Assembly: GCF_001971785.1 (NCBI RefSeq)
Contig: NZ_CP019389.1
Coordinates: 2,615,001-2,679,000, forward strand
Reading direction: 5' to 3'
Length of the DNA stretch: 64,000 nucleotides
From: Seonamhaeicola sp. S2-3
GTDB lineage: Bacteria > Bacteroidota > Bacteroidia > Flavobacteriales > Flavobacteriaceae
Shown: positions 53,292 through 62,358 of the stretch, piece by piece
Numbering within the stretch: position 1 is the first letter of the stretch
Layout: each line of letters opens with the position of its first letter
The notes under the pieces: generated by a model
What the model was told of the DNA's origin: nothing
The model's database searches: none
The model's input: only the letters and a program-made list of their open reading frames with translations
Translations under genes and position numbers: made by a program

Positions 53292-54161
53292 ATGAAACAT
53301 ACTAATATTTTATTGGCAGGAGCTACAGGCTATTTGGGTAGATTTTTATTAAAGGTTTTAATTGAAAAACAAAACCAGGTAGTTGCAATAGTGCGTAACC
53401 CAGATAAACTCAAAAATAGTAATGAAAACTATTTAGAAGTTAAACAAGCCGAAGTAACAAATCCTGAAACCTTACGAGACATTTGTAAAGGTATAGATAT
53501 CGTAATTTCTACTGTGGGTATTACCAGACAAAAAGATGGAGTAACCTATATGGATGTAGATTATCAGGCTAATATGAATTTGCTTGACGAAGCTAAAAAG
53601 TCTGGTGTAAAAAACTTCGTGTATGTATCTGCTATTAATGGCGATAAATACAGACATTTAAAAATATTTGAAGCCAAAGAAAAATTTGTTGATGCTTTAA
53701 AAATTTCAGGATTAAACTATACCATAGTAAGACCCAACGGTTTTTTCTCTGATATGAAAGACTTTTTGCAAATGGCTAAATCGGGGAGAGTGTATTTATT
53801 TGGTTCGGGCAATCAAAAATTTAATCCTATTCATGGAGAAGATTTAGCAAGAGCCATAATAGAAACACTTGATAATGACGTTAAAGAATTTACAGTTGGT
53901 GGGCCAGATGTGTTAAGTTTAAATGAAATAAGCCAACTGGCTTTAAACGCTTTTAATAAATCAAATAAAATAACTCATTTACCAGATTTTATAAGAAGGT
54001 TAACCATTTGGGGGCTTAGAAATTTTACAAGCGTTAAAACTTATGGACCAATTGAATTTTTTCTAACCTTAATGGCAGAAGATAATATTGCGCCAACCTA
54101 CGGTAATCATCATTTAAAAGATTTTTATATAGAAGAAGCTAAAAAAGGTTTCAAATCATAA
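53292..54161 (+). CDS. NmrA-like NAD(P)-binding reductase (atypical SDR)
   Basis: A 289-residue cytoplasmic protein with an N-terminal Rossmann fold (NILLAGATGYLGRFLLKVL; motif GxxGxxG) and conserved segments IVISTVGITRQKDG, FVYVSAINGDKY and YTIVRPNGFFSDM. The classical Tyr-x3-Lys site is modified, as in atypical SDRs of the NmrA type that act as NAD(P)-sensing or reductase proteins. It lies 23 bases after the serine hydrolase gene, probably in the same transcript. Confidence 0.88.
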   Translation: MKHTNILLAGATGYLGRFLLKVLIEKQNQVVAIVRNPDKLKNSNENYLEVKQAEVTNPETLRDICKGIDIVISTVGITRQKDGVTYMDVDYQANMNLLDEAKKSGVKNFVYVSAINGDKYRHLKIFEAKEKFVDALKISGLNYTIVRPNGFFSDMKDFLQMAKSGRVYLFGSGNQKFNPIHGEDLARAIIETLDNDVKEFTVGGPDVLSLNEISQLALNAFNKSNKITHLPDFIRRLTIWGLRNFTSVKTYGPIEFFLTLMAEDNIAPTYGNHHLKDFYIEEAKKGFKS

Positions 54162-54231
54162 TTCAGGACGATTGGCCTTCACTTCTATTACATCTTTGCA
54201 TCATCAAATTATTAATCAAAAAACGAACAAT
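54151..54231 (+). promoter_or_regulatory. Duplicated promoter region B
   Basis: An 81-base stretch matching 52082-52160: ATAATTCAGGACGATTG, an unlike spacer of 16 bases, CATCTTTG (54191-54198) and AAAAAACGAACAAT. It starts within the last codons of the reductase gene and precedes the envelope protein gene at 54247. Confidence 0.65.
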
Positions 54232-54246
54232 TTAACATCAATTACA

Positions 54247-54888
54247 ATGAAAAAACTATTAATCATCTGTTTAACACTTTTCACTCTTAATGTCTTCGCT
54301 CAACAGATATCAAAACCATCAAAACAAAGCGAAAACCATAAATACAGAGTGAGTTTTCCTGCCATTATCTTAGCTAATATTGGAGACGGAGGCAAAAGAA
54401 CTAACACACAACACATCGAATTACACGTTAAACGTGAGCTTGATAATAAAAACATTGTTGGGTTAAAATTTGCTACCTGGAGGTTGTTTCAACCCATGGG
54501 AATTCAGTGGTGGGATGGACTCAAAGATAAAATTGATTCTAAGAGTGAATTTTATCCAGGATATTTACGCGAAACAGGTATAGGAATATCGTATCAACGC
54601 ATGCTTTGGAAAGGATTGTTTGCATCTGTAGAAGTTTTACCGCAGTACAAAACTTATTTAGATTTAAACGATAAAAAAATAGCAAACGGTTTTAAGCTTT
54701 ACACATCATACCATGTTGGTTATCATATTGCTTTTGGTAAAAAGAAACGCATTTTTATAGAACCTCAAATTCATTGTCAAAACTGGGTGTTTGATACAAA
54801 TACGCCAGATGAATTCAAAGCATTAGATAACAAATGGAAATCCTATTTCCTTTTTGAACCTAACCTTTATATAGGTATAAAATTTTAA
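54247..54888 (+). CDS. Exported protein of unknown function, beta-rich
   Basis: A 213-residue protein with a clear signal peptide (MKKLLIICLTLFTLNVFAQ). The mature part alternates polar and hydrophobic residues and ends in an aromatic residue (NLYIGIKF), consistent with a small outer-membrane barrel. I recognise no family. The ATG at 54247 is used because the signal starts there, although the frame is open 25 codons upstream through the promoter-like sequence B. Location between two serine hydrolases suggests a related envelope role. Confidence 0.7.
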   Translation: MKKLLIICLTLFTLNVFAQQISKPSKQSENHKYRVSFPAIILANIGDGGKRTNTQHIELHVKRELDNKNIVGLKFATWRLFQPMGIQWWDGLKDKIDSKSEFYPGYLRETGIGISYQRMLWKGLFASVEVLPQYKTYLDLNDKKIANGFKLYTSYHVGYHIAFGKKKRIFIEPQIHCQNWVFDTNTPDEFKALDNKWKSYFLFEPNLYIGIKF

Positions 54889-54933
54889 AGCATATAGTAA
54901 AGTTGTTGAGGTTGAAGTATTGAAGTATCACTC

Positions 54934-55003
54934 AAAACAATTCGCTTCAATAGGCAAGGCAACTTTTTAACATCAAATTTAAATCAATCAAAAAAACAAA
55001 CAG
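54934..55003 (+). promoter_or_regulatory. Possible weaker third copy of the duplicated promoter region
   Basis: ACTCAAAACAATTCGCTTC ... AACATCAAATTTAAATCAATC ... AAAAAAACAAACAGT can be aligned with region B, but with many more mismatches and no clear -7 box. It immediately precedes the gene at 55006. Confidence 0.3.
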
Positions 55004-55005
55004 TA

Positions 55006-55602
55006 ATGAAAACACTTAATTTATCTATTTTAAAATTAATAGTATTAGCAGTAATGTACTTTTTTAGTTTAACTATAAGTGCTCAAAATGAAAATTTAAA
55101 TACAACCGTCAGACAAGGTTTTATGTTTGAGTTTAGTCTTGGCGCGGGCGTTATTAGTTTAGAAGATAGTGCTGGTTTACAAAGTTTTGATGACTCTCAG
55201 GGGAGCTTTACTTTTCCAGACTTAAAATTTGGATATCTTTTAAATAATAAACTTGCACTTACAGTCTCAATGCCTGGAATGATATATGACGTGACAGATT
55301 ATGAAAGGCATTTTGGAGGCTTTATACCTTCTGTTCAATATTGGGTAAAAGACCGTTGGTGGATTCATGGCGGTGTAGGTTTAGCTATAGATTCTCCAGC
55401 ATTGTATGATATTAAAGAAGGAAATGAAGATTGGAATTTTGGTTGTGCGGTAATGGCTAGTTCTGGTTATGAGATTTATAAAAAGAAAAACTTTGCATTA
55501 AACATTCAATCTAATGTATTTATGGGGAGAGCTTTTTTAGATGGAGATGCCCATAGAGATGCTGTAACCTTTAATTTAGGTCTAGGTTTCAGTTGGTTAT
55601 AA
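55006..55602 (+). CDS. Small outer-membrane beta-barrel protein
   Basis: A 198-residue protein with a signal peptide (about 1-26, ending SLTISAQ). The mature part shows repeated amphipathic strands (FMFEFSLGAGVISL, LKFGYLLNNKLALTVS, WWIHGGVGLAI) and ends in a terminal aromatic strand (FNLGLGFSWL), as expected for an eight-stranded outer-membrane barrel. No specific family is recognised. It is preceded by a weak relative of the duplicated promoter and followed 49 bases later by a serine hydrolase gene. Confidence 0.75.
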   Translation: MKTLNLSILKLIVLAVMYFFSLTISAQNENLNTTVRQGFMFEFSLGAGVISLEDSAGLQSFDDSQGSFTFPDLKFGYLLNNKLALTVSMPGMIYDVTDYERHFGGFIPSVQYWVKDRWWIHGGVGLAIDSPALYDIKEGNEDWNFGCAVMASSGYEIYKKKNFALNIQSNVFMGRAFLDGDAHRDAVTFNLGLGFSWL

Positions 55603-55651
55603 AAATAAAGAACTATTTTAGATTTACTATTTACACTACTAAAGCAGTAAA

Positions 55652-56791
55652 ATGAAAAATAATTTAGTACTAACTTTATTACTCTTTACATCAATATTCT
55701 CTTTTGGTCAGCAAACCATAGATGGAGATCTTAAAGAATTGTTTAAAGTCGAGTTAAAAAACGAAATAATTTCTAATGCTGTTCTACAAGTGTATTCTAA
55801 ATCTAAAGATATTAATGTTCAATTGTTTGAAAATGAGTTTGGAACAGAGGGTTCTGTAACTGTAAACAGTCCATTTTATACGGCTAGTATTACCAAAATG
55901 CTAACAGCAACGGCTATTGGGATTTTAAATGATAGAAAGCTTTTAAGTTTTAATGACACTATAAGTCAATATTTACCAAATAAACTTCTTAGGGGGCTTC
56001 ATGTTTTAGATGGAGAAGAATATTCAAAAAAAATAACCATAACTCATTTATTGCAGCACACATCAGGGTTACCAGATTATTTTGAAGATCAAACTACAGA
56101 TGGTACTCCAAACATAATTTCACAATTATTTATAAAACCAGAAAAAATATGGACACCTGAGGCAATTATTGAGTTTACTAAAATTAACATGACACCTCAT
56201 TTTATTCCGGGTAAAGGCTACCATTATACAGACACCGAGTATGTGCTTTTAGGTTTAATAATTGAAAAAGTTAGCGGTTTAAAATTAGAAGCATTTTTTA
56301 AGCAGGAAATTTTTAAGCCTTTAAAAATGTACCATTCATATATGAACTTAAAATCTACTCCAATTAATGAAACTTTACCTATGCAGAAGTTTTATGCCAG
56401 TGATACAGAAATATCATCATTACAGAGCTTAAGTGCAGATTGGAGCGGGGGAGGTTTAGTAGCTACAACTCAAGATTTAATTCGTTTTTTAGAAGCATTC
56501 AATAAAAACAAAATTGTTAAAAATGATACCCGTTTGCAAATGCAAAACTGGGAGCCAGAAACTTACGGAATGGATTATGGTTTTGGGGTAAGAAAAGTAT
56601 CTTTTAAAAAATTAATGAACCAAAACACCAATTTAACGGTTATAGGGCATTCTGGTAGTACAGCATCTTTTTTATGGTATTGTCCACAAACAGATACTTA
56701 TGTCTCTGGAACCTTAAACCAAATAGAAGCCAACAAAAATGCTTTATTAATGGTTTTTAAAATCCTTAATTTAATTCAAAAAAAATACTAG
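55652..56791 (+). CDS. Serine hydrolase (class C beta-lactamase fold), secreted
   Basis: A 379-residue protein with a signal peptide (MKNNLVLTLLLFTSIFSFGQ). The nucleophile motif is Ser79-Ile-Thr-Lys82 (YTASITKMLTATA). The second motif reads Tyr-Thr-Asp (YHYTDTEYVLLG) instead of the usual Tyr-x-Asn, and the third is GHSGST. It lacks a lipobox, unlike the paralogue at 52162. It is the first of three nearly touching genes; the S41-like gene begins one base after its stop. Confidence 0.92.
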   Translation: MKNNLVLTLLLFTSIFSFGQQTIDGDLKELFKVELKNEIISNAVLQVYSKSKDINVQLFENEFGTEGSVTVNSPFYTASITKMLTATAIGILNDRKLLSFNDTISQYLPNKLLRGLHVLDGEEYSKKITITHLLQHTSGLPDYFEDQTTDGTPNIISQLFIKPEKIWTPEAIIEFTKINMTPHFIPGKGYHYTDTEYVLLGLIIEKVSGLKLEAFFKQEIFKPLKMYHSYMNLKSTPINETLPMQKFYASDTEISSLQSLSADWSGGGLVATTQDLIRFLEAFNKNKIVKNDTRLQMQNWEPETYGMDYGFGVRKVSFKKLMNQNTNLTVIGHSGSTASFLWYCPQTDTYVSGTLNQIEANKNALLMVFKILNLIQKKY

Positions 56792-56792
56792 T

Positions 56793-58043
56793 ATGAAAAC
56801 TTTTCAAAACATAGCACTAGCCACTTTTTGCTTTATGGTATTGAGTATATATGGAGCAAAAGCCCAGTCTGATACCAAAATTAATTGGAAAGAAGATTTA
56901 GAAATTTATAAGTCTTTATTAGAGCAAAAGCATATTAATTTATATCATGCAGTTGCTAAGGAAGTGTTTACTAATGAGTGGGAAGAAATCTATGGCAATA
57001 TAAATTCCTTAGAAGATTTAGATGTTATCACAAAATTAATGCGTTTAACAAGACGTATTCATGATGGGCATACATCAATATCCTTAAGCAATGTTTCGTG
57101 GCATCAATTTCCTTTTGAAATAAAAAATATTGAAGGAAAATGGCGTGTGGTTAAAACTCTAAAAGCATATGAGCATTTGCTTTATGCCAGTTTAGAGTCT
57201 ATAAACAATATCCCAATTCAGCAAGTAGCAAAACAAATTTCAGAAGTAGCCCAATTTGTAGAAAATAAATATTCTTTAAAAGAGCGAACAGGTAGTTATT
57301 TAACCACAGCAGAACTACTTTTTAATCTAAATATTATAGATGATTTGCAGACTGCTAACTTTAATTTTTTAGATAAAAACAATAAAAAGATGTCTCTTCC
57401 CTTGCATACGGTAGAAAAAGAATATTGGTATAAACAGCCTAATTTAAGTGAAGTAGTGTTACAGGTTTCTCAAATAAAAAAGCCCATAGATAGGAGGTCT
57501 GATTTGTGGTATGCCCCCATTTTAGAAACCAATGCATTGTATATAAACTTCAAATCATATCCTACGTTTGAAGTTATGCAACGTATAGGAGAACAATTAG
57601 TGGGGTATATTCAAGAACATAATATTAAACAAGTTATTATTGATATGCGTGAAAATGGAGGAGGCGATTTATACGTCGGCACCGTTTTAGCTTATGCCTT
57701 AAACTTAGCCGATTCTATAGATTGGGAACATGGAGTCTATGTGCTAACCAGTAATCATACTTTTTCCGCAGCTACGAGTAATGCGGCACTTTTTAAACAG
57801 TTGTTAAATGCAAAAATTGTTGGTCAGCCAACAGGTTCAAACCCCAACGGATATCAGGATATGGATACGTTTACTTTACCAAATTCTAAATTGGTTGTAA
57901 CCTATTCCAAACGATTATTTAGGTTATCTGAAATACAAAATACAGCCTTAATACCAGATATTTTTATTAATCAAAGCGAAGCAGATTTGTTGTTGGGAAA
58001 AGATACCGTTTTGGCAACATTAATTAATAAGATAAAAAATTAA
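56793..58043 (+). CDS. S41-family (C-terminal processing/tricorn-like) peptidase
   Basis: A 416-residue exported protein (signal about 1-25, ending YGAKAQ). The N-terminal helical part contains TRRIHDGHTSISL, typical of S41 proteins. The core carries QVIIDMRENGGGDLYVG and the nucleophile region VLTSNHTFSAATSNAALFKQL (Ser of FSA), followed by GQPTGSNPNGY. No PDZ domain is obvious. It is joined to the serine hydrolase (one-base gap) and the acetyltransferase (two-base gap), so the three are surely co-translated. Confidence 0.9.
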   Translation: MKTFQNIALATFCFMVLSIYGAKAQSDTKINWKEDLEIYKSLLEQKHINLYHAVAKEVFTNEWEEIYGNINSLEDLDVITKLMRLTRRIHDGHTSISLSNVSWHQFPFEIKNIEGKWRVVKTLKAYEHLLYASLESINNIPIQQVAKQISEVAQFVENKYSLKERTGSYLTTAELLFNLNIIDDLQTANFNFLDKNNKKMSLPLHTVEKEYWYKQPNLSEVVLQVSQIKKPIDRRSDLWYAPILETNALYINFKSYPTFEVMQRIGEQLVGYIQEHNIKQVIIDMRENGGGDLYVGTVLAYALNLADSIDWEHGVYVLTSNHTFSAATSNAALFKQLLNAKIVGQPTGSNPNGYQDMDTFTLPNSKLVVTYSKRLFRLSEIQNTALIPDIFINQSEADLLLGKDTVLATLINKIKN

Positions 58044-58045
58044 AT

Positions 58046-58672
58046 ATGATGAAAGTACCAAATCCTAACACGTTGTTTCCTCTAGAAAACTATAACAGAT
58101 TATGCTTCTTAAAAAATATCATTAAAAACCCCAATATTTTGGTGGGTGATTATACATATTATGATGATTTTGAAGATGTTAATAATTTTGAAAAAAATGT
58201 AAAGTATCATTTTGATTTTATAGGAGATAAACTTGTAATAGGAAAGTTTTGTATGATTGCTTCGGGGGTTCAATTTATTATGAATGGTGGTAACCATTTA
58301 ACAGAGTCAATTAGTGCGTTTCCTTTTGCTATTTTTGGAGGTGATTGGGAAGGTGCTATGCGTGGAAAAAGTTATCCGTTAAAAGGTGATATCATAATTG
58401 GAAATGACGTGTGGATTGGGCATGATGCCACAATAATGGCAGGTGTTAAAATAGGTGATGGTGCTATAATAGCATCAAAATCAGTTGTTACAAAAAATGT
58501 AGAACCGTATGCTATAGTAGGAGGGAATCCAGCTAAATTAATAAGAAAAAGGTTTGAAGAAGAAAAAATAGAAGAACTATTGCGTTTACAATGGTGGAAC
58601 TGGAATATTAAAAAAATTACTGCTAATGTGCAATACTTAACTGGTAAAAATGTAGATGCTTTAAAAGCATAG
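58046..58672 (+). CDS. Vat/CatB-type hexapeptide-repeat O-acetyltransferase
   Basis: A 208-residue left-handed beta-helix acetyltransferase of the xenobiotic acetyltransferase group. It aligns from memory with Vat streptogramin A acetyltransferases and CatB chloramphenicol acetyltransferases: NPNTLFPLENYN start, VGDYTYYDDFED, IGKFCMIASGVQFIMNGGNH (His84 catalytic), FPFAIFGGDWE, IIIGNDVWIGHDATIMAGVKIGDGAII, VGGNPAKLIRKRF and the WWNW end. Drug resistance is possible, but chromosomal relatives often have unknown natural substrates. It ends the three-gene operon; a hairpin follows at 58706-58737. Confidence 0.9.
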   Translation: MMKVPNPNTLFPLENYNRLCFLKNIIKNPNILVGDYTYYDDFEDVNNFEKNVKYHFDFIGDKLVIGKFCMIASGVQFIMNGGNHLTESISAFPFAIFGGDWEGAMRGKSYPLKGDIIIGNDVWIGHDATIMAGVKIGDGAIIASKSVVTKNVEPYAIVGGNPAKLIRKRFEEEKIEELLRLQWWNWNIKKITANVQYLTGKNVDALKA

Positions 58673-58705
58673 TCCTCAAGTAAATTTAGTTTTAATGTTC
58701 ATATA

Positions 58706-58737
58706 AAAGCGATTTAAGAAGTTACTTAAATCGCTTT
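58706..58737 (+). terminator. Terminator after the acetyltransferase gene
   Basis: Perfect 13-bp stem AAAGCGATTTAAG / CTTAAATCGCTTT with a six-base loop; the T tail is short. Confidence 0.75.
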
Positions 58738-58919
58738 ATGCTTGATGAAATAGGTAGAAAACCAATTAGCTCTAGTACTATAATTATTTACTACTTTTTA
58801 ATTTCTGAAATTTACAAACTAAGTATAAATAATTTAATTAGTTGTTTTTTGTGAAATGTTATTGTAGATGTAATTTTTTTAGTGTTATTTTAATTTTAAT
58901 GAGAATAGTGCAATGATTT

Positions 58920-58949
58920 TTTGATTTCTATTCAAATATTGTACTTTTG
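58920..58949 (+). promoter_or_regulatory. Promoter of the second ECF sigma gene
   Basis: TTTG at 58920-58923 and TACTTTTG at 58942-58949 with an 18-base spacer, matching the Bacteroidota promoter. Transcription would start near 58957, about 17 bases before the TTG start. Confidence 0.72.
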
Positions 58950-58973
58950 ATAGTTCAAAATTCATTTGGCTAA

Positions 58974-59552
58974 TTGAAAAAATCTTTAAACTCTCATAAT
59001 AATTCTTCTCAAAAAAGTCATAGTAAGTTATGGTCTTCATACATTAATGGCGATCAAGAAGCTTTTAAAATTATATACAATTATTACTACCAAATGTTGT
59101 ATAATTTTGGGAAACGTTTTTTAAGCGCTTCTGAAGTTGAAGATTGTATCCATGATACCTTTTTAAATATTTTAAAGTACAAAGAATCTTCTTTAGAAGT
59201 AAAAAATGTAAAAGCTTATTTGTTTAAGTGTTTTAGAAATCAGGTTTTTAAAGTTAAGAAAGACACACAATTAGAATTTGATTTAAATGAAGGAACAATT
59301 GCGTATGAAGAAGATAGCCAAGACAAAGAATTAATTTTAAAGCAATTAAAAAAAATAATAAAAGAATTAAGCCCTCGTGAGCGTGAGATTGTTTACCTAA
59401 AATATTTTCAAAACTTTAATAATATTGAAATTTCAGAATTGCTTGATATTAATTATCAAACAGTTAGAAATATTTTAGCAAACGCAATAAAGAAGCTCCG
59501 TGTCCTTGGAGAGAATTATATAGAATTACTTTTTATGCTGTTCAATGAATAA
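58974..59552 (+). CDS. ECF RNA polymerase sigma factor (second locus)
   Basis: A 192-residue sigma-70 family factor. Region 2 is at about 20-90 (YINGDQEAFKIIYNYYYQMLYNFGKRF ... SEVEDCIHDTFLNIL) and region 4 at about 120-180 (LSPREREIVYLKYFQNFNNIEISELLDINYQTVRNILANAIKKL). Start is TTG at 58974. In place of the usual directly adjacent fecR, an M14 carboxypeptidase gene lies next, with fecR and susC after it. A good promoter precedes it. Confidence 0.92.
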   Translation: MKKSLNSHNNSSQKSHSKLWSSYINGDQEAFKIIYNYYYQMLYNFGKRFLSASEVEDCIHDTFLNILKYKESSLEVKNVKAYLFKCFRNQVFKVKKDTQLEFDLNEGTIAYEEDSQDKELILKQLKKIIKELSPREREIVYLKYFQNFNNIEISELLDINYQTVRNILANAIKKLRVLGENYIELLFMLFNE

Positions 59553-59661
59553 AATTTACTTTTTTAACATTTAACTTATAGTACATTTATTGATTTGGTG
59601 CTCTATTTAAATATATAACGGATTTTTTAACCGATTTGTAAAAAAAATAAATAAGTACTAA

Positions 59662-62214
59662 ATGAGTAAAATTTCTAAATTAACAGCTATGGTATTTCTT
59701 TTAATGAAATCCGTAGTTTTTTCACAAGACTATTATTTTGAAGATTTTAAACCATTTAACCAAAATATTCCAAGTCCAGAGGAGTTTTTGGGTTATGCCA
59801 TAGGAGATTCCTATACAAGGCATGATTTGGTAGTAGCCTATTTTAAAAAACTTGCAGAACTTTCAGATAGAGCTTCATTTCAAGTTCTTGGTAAGACACA
59901 CGAAAATAGGCCGCTTGTAATGTTAACAATTACTTCAGTTGAGAACCATAATAACTTAAATTCAATAAAAGAAAAGCACTTACAAGTAGTTGATGAAAAT
60001 AAGGATATTACAGATTTTACAGGGCTTCCAGTTTTCATTAATTTAGGATATAATGTTCATGGAAATGAGCCTTCAGGAACAGAAGCCGCTTTATTGGCAG
60101 CATATACCTTAGTAGCTTCAGAAAGTTCTGTTATAAAAAATTACCTTAATCAATCGGTTTTATTTATAGAACCAACAATTAATCCAGATGGTAGAGATCG
60201 ATATGCTAATTGGGCAAACTCATATAAAGGTAATCCTTTAATTGCAGATAAATATGATATTCAGCATAACGAACAATGGCCTTACGCCAGAACCAACCAT
60301 TATTTATTTGATTTAAATAGAGATTTGTTGCTTGCTGTTCATCCAGAAAGTAATGCTAGATTAAAGTGGTTTCATGAGTGGTATCCTAATGTGGTGACAG
60401 ATTTTCATGAAATGGGAACAAACAGTACGTTCTTTTTTGAGCCCAAACAGCCATCAGCGTCATTACATCCAATTACACCTGCTGAAAATTGTGAGGTTTT
60501 AAACACTGCATTTGCCAAAGATTATGTAGCAGATTTTGATAGCATAGGTTCTTTGTATTTTACTAAAGAAAAATATGATGCTACCTATCCAGGATACGGT
60601 TCAACCTATGGTGATTTGCAGGGATCATTATCATTACTATTTGAACAAGGAGGCTCTAAAGGACATGTTCAAGAAACCGATACTGGAACTAAAACCTTTG
60701 CTTTCACAATTAGAAATCAATACGTAGGCACCATTGCCACCATAAAAGCGGCGGTAAAAAACAAAGCGTTGTTGTATGCATACCAAAACAAGTTCTTTAG
60801 AAATTCAGTTACAGATGGGGAAAAGAGTAAGATAAAGGCCTATGTTTTTGGTGATAATTATGATAAAAATAGAAATAAAGCTTTTGTAGACTTACTGTTA
60901 AAGCACAAAATAAATGTTTATCCAGTAGAAAAGGATTTAAAAGTAGACGATAAAACTTTTAAAAAAGGATATTCTTATGTGGTACCAACAGCTCAAAAAG
61001 AATATTTAATGGTTAGAACCATGTTTGAAACTCATAGAAAATATAGAGATAGTGTGTTCTATGATGCCTCTTCTTGGTCTATGGCCAATTTCTATAACAT
61101 GAAGTATAAGCCACTTACAAAATTACCTGTTTTAAAAAATAAAATTACAGAGCAAAGTAATATTGTAACTACTAAAAAATTAGAACCTAGTAATTATGCT
61201 TATTTAATACCTTGGGATGATTATTATGCACCAGCTCTTTTAAATAAATTACAAAATAAAAATATTGTTGTTAAAACAGCTCAAGAACCATTTTCTATAA
61301 ATACTAATACAGATGTAAAGTCTTTTGATAGAGGAACTTTATTGGTGCCTGTTGGTTTGCAAAGCTGTAATAGTGAAGACCTATTTAAAACGCTTAATGA
61401 TTTATGTGGGGTTTATAATATTCAGGCTTATTCTGTTAATTCAGGTTATAGTGTAACGGGTATAGATTTAGGAAGTTCAAATTTTGCAACTTTAAAACAA
61501 GCTAAAGTTATGATGCTTGTTGGTTCTGGCGTATCTGCTTATGAGTCTGGAGAGGTGTGGCACTTATTTGAAGAGCGTATGCAAATGCCAATAACCAAAG
61601 TTAATAATAACATGTTTGGAAGAGTAGATTTAAATAGGTATAACGTATTGATTTTGGTGTCTGGTAGCTATAATTCGCTCACAAAAATTAGTTATGATAG
61701 AATAAAAAAATGGGTAGCTCAAGGTAATACACTTATTACTATTAGAACAGCAAGTAGTTGGGTTATTAATAACAAAATTGTTAATGAGAGTTTTGTTAAA
61801 ACTGTAAAAGATTCTGTAGTTCCAAGGTTAAATTATGCCGATAAGAGAGGAACGCTTGGGAAACAAAGAATTGGAGGCGCTATTTTTAATGTTGATTTAG
61901 ATATTACACATCCAATTGCTTACGGATATCATGATCAAAACATTCCAGTTTATAAGAATAATACAATTTTTATAGCACCAAGTAAAGATAGATTTTCTAC
62001 AGTAGCTAAGTATACCCAAAATCCTCATATTGATGGATTTGTTTCTCAAGAGAATATAGATAATTACATTACAAAATCAGCTTCTATTTTAACAAGTAAA
62101 ATTGGAAAAGGTAATGTAATAATGTTTGCAGATAATCCTAATTTTAGAGGAGCTTGGTATGGTACTAATAAATTATTTATGAATGCTGTGTTTTTTGGCG
62201 GTATTATAAAATAA
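59662..62214 (+). CDS. Secreted M14-family zinc carboxypeptidase
   Basis: An 850-residue exported metallopeptidase (signal about 1-21, ending SVVFSQ). The catalytic M14 domain occupies about residues 45-370: zinc ligands His and Glu in NLGYNVHGNEPSGTE, substrate-binding TINPDGRDRY and DLNRD, the third zinc ligand in VTDFHEMG, and catalytic Glu in SLLFEQGGSKG. The remaining 480 residues include a glutamine-amidotransferase-like fold (VMMLVGSGVSAYESGEVWHLFEERMQMP). It lies between the sigma and fecR genes, an unusual place, and may supply peptides to the SusC system downstream. Confidence 0.93.
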   Translation: MSKISKLTAMVFLLMKSVVFSQDYYFEDFKPFNQNIPSPEEFLGYAIGDSYTRHDLVVAYFKKLAELSDRASFQVLGKTHENRPLVMLTITSVENHNNLNSIKEKHLQVVDENKDITDFTGLPVFINLGYNVHGNEPSGTEAALLAAYTLVASESSVIKNYLNQSVLFIEPTINPDGRDRYANWANSYKGNPLIADKYDIQHNEQWPYARTNHYLFDLNRDLLLAVHPESNARLKWFHEWYPNVVTDFHEMGTNSTFFFEPKQPSASLHPITPAENCEVLNTAFAKDYVADFDSIGSLYFTKEKYDATYPGYGSTYGDLQGSLSLLFEQGGSKGHVQETDTGTKTFAFTIRNQYVGTIATIKAAVKNKALLYAYQNKFFRNSVTDGEKSKIKAYVFGDNYDKNRNKAFVDLLLKHKINVYPVEKDLKVDDKTFKKGYSYVVPTAQKEYLMVRTMFETHRKYRDSVFYDASSWSMANFYNMKYKPLTKLPVLKNKITEQSNIVTTKKLEPSNYAYLIPWDDYYAPALLNKLQNKNIVVKTAQEPFSINTNTDVKSFDRGTLLVPVGLQSCNSEDLFKTLNDLCGVYNIQAYSVNSGYSVTGIDLGSSNFATLKQAKVMMLVGSGVSAYESGEVWHLFEERMQMPITKVNNNMFGRVDLNRYNVLILVSGSYNSLTKISYDRIKKWVAQGNTLITIRTASSWVINNKIVNESFVKTVKDSVVPRLNYADKRGTLGKQRIGGAIFNVDLDITHPIAYGYHDQNIPVYKNNTIFIAPSKDRFSTVAKYTQNPHIDGFVSQENIDNYITKSASILTSKIGKGNVIMFADNPNFRGAWYGTNKLFMNAVFFGGIIK

Positions 62215-62268
62215 ATAAAAATCGTTATTTGTTGCGAATAATCTAATATTTCAGACTAAACAATAATT

Positions 62269-62303
62269 TTTTTTTGTTAAAATTCTTAAAATTAACAAAA
62301 AAA
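62269..62303. other. Inverted repeat between M14 and fecR genes
   Basis: TTTTTTTGTTAA (62269-62280) and TTAACAAAAAAA (62292-62303) are exact complements with an 11-base loop. It is A/T-only except one pair, so a weak terminator or a regulator site are both possible. Confidence 0.4.
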
Positions 62304-62358
62304 GTATAGTACAAAATTCAAATATTAACTCATAAGTATAACAAAAGGAAATAAAACA

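Larger units (their letters stand above)
58673..58973. other. Intergenic region with terminator and promoter
   Basis: It holds the hairpin at 58706-58737 and the sigma-gene promoter at 58920-58949. The A/T-rich middle (58741-58915) shows nothing else that I can identify. Confidence 0.6.

Noticed and set aside
58046-58672. Confident call as a streptogramin resistance gene
   Set aside because: Motifs fit the Vat/CatB group, but chromosomal relatives often have no resistance role; only the family is called.
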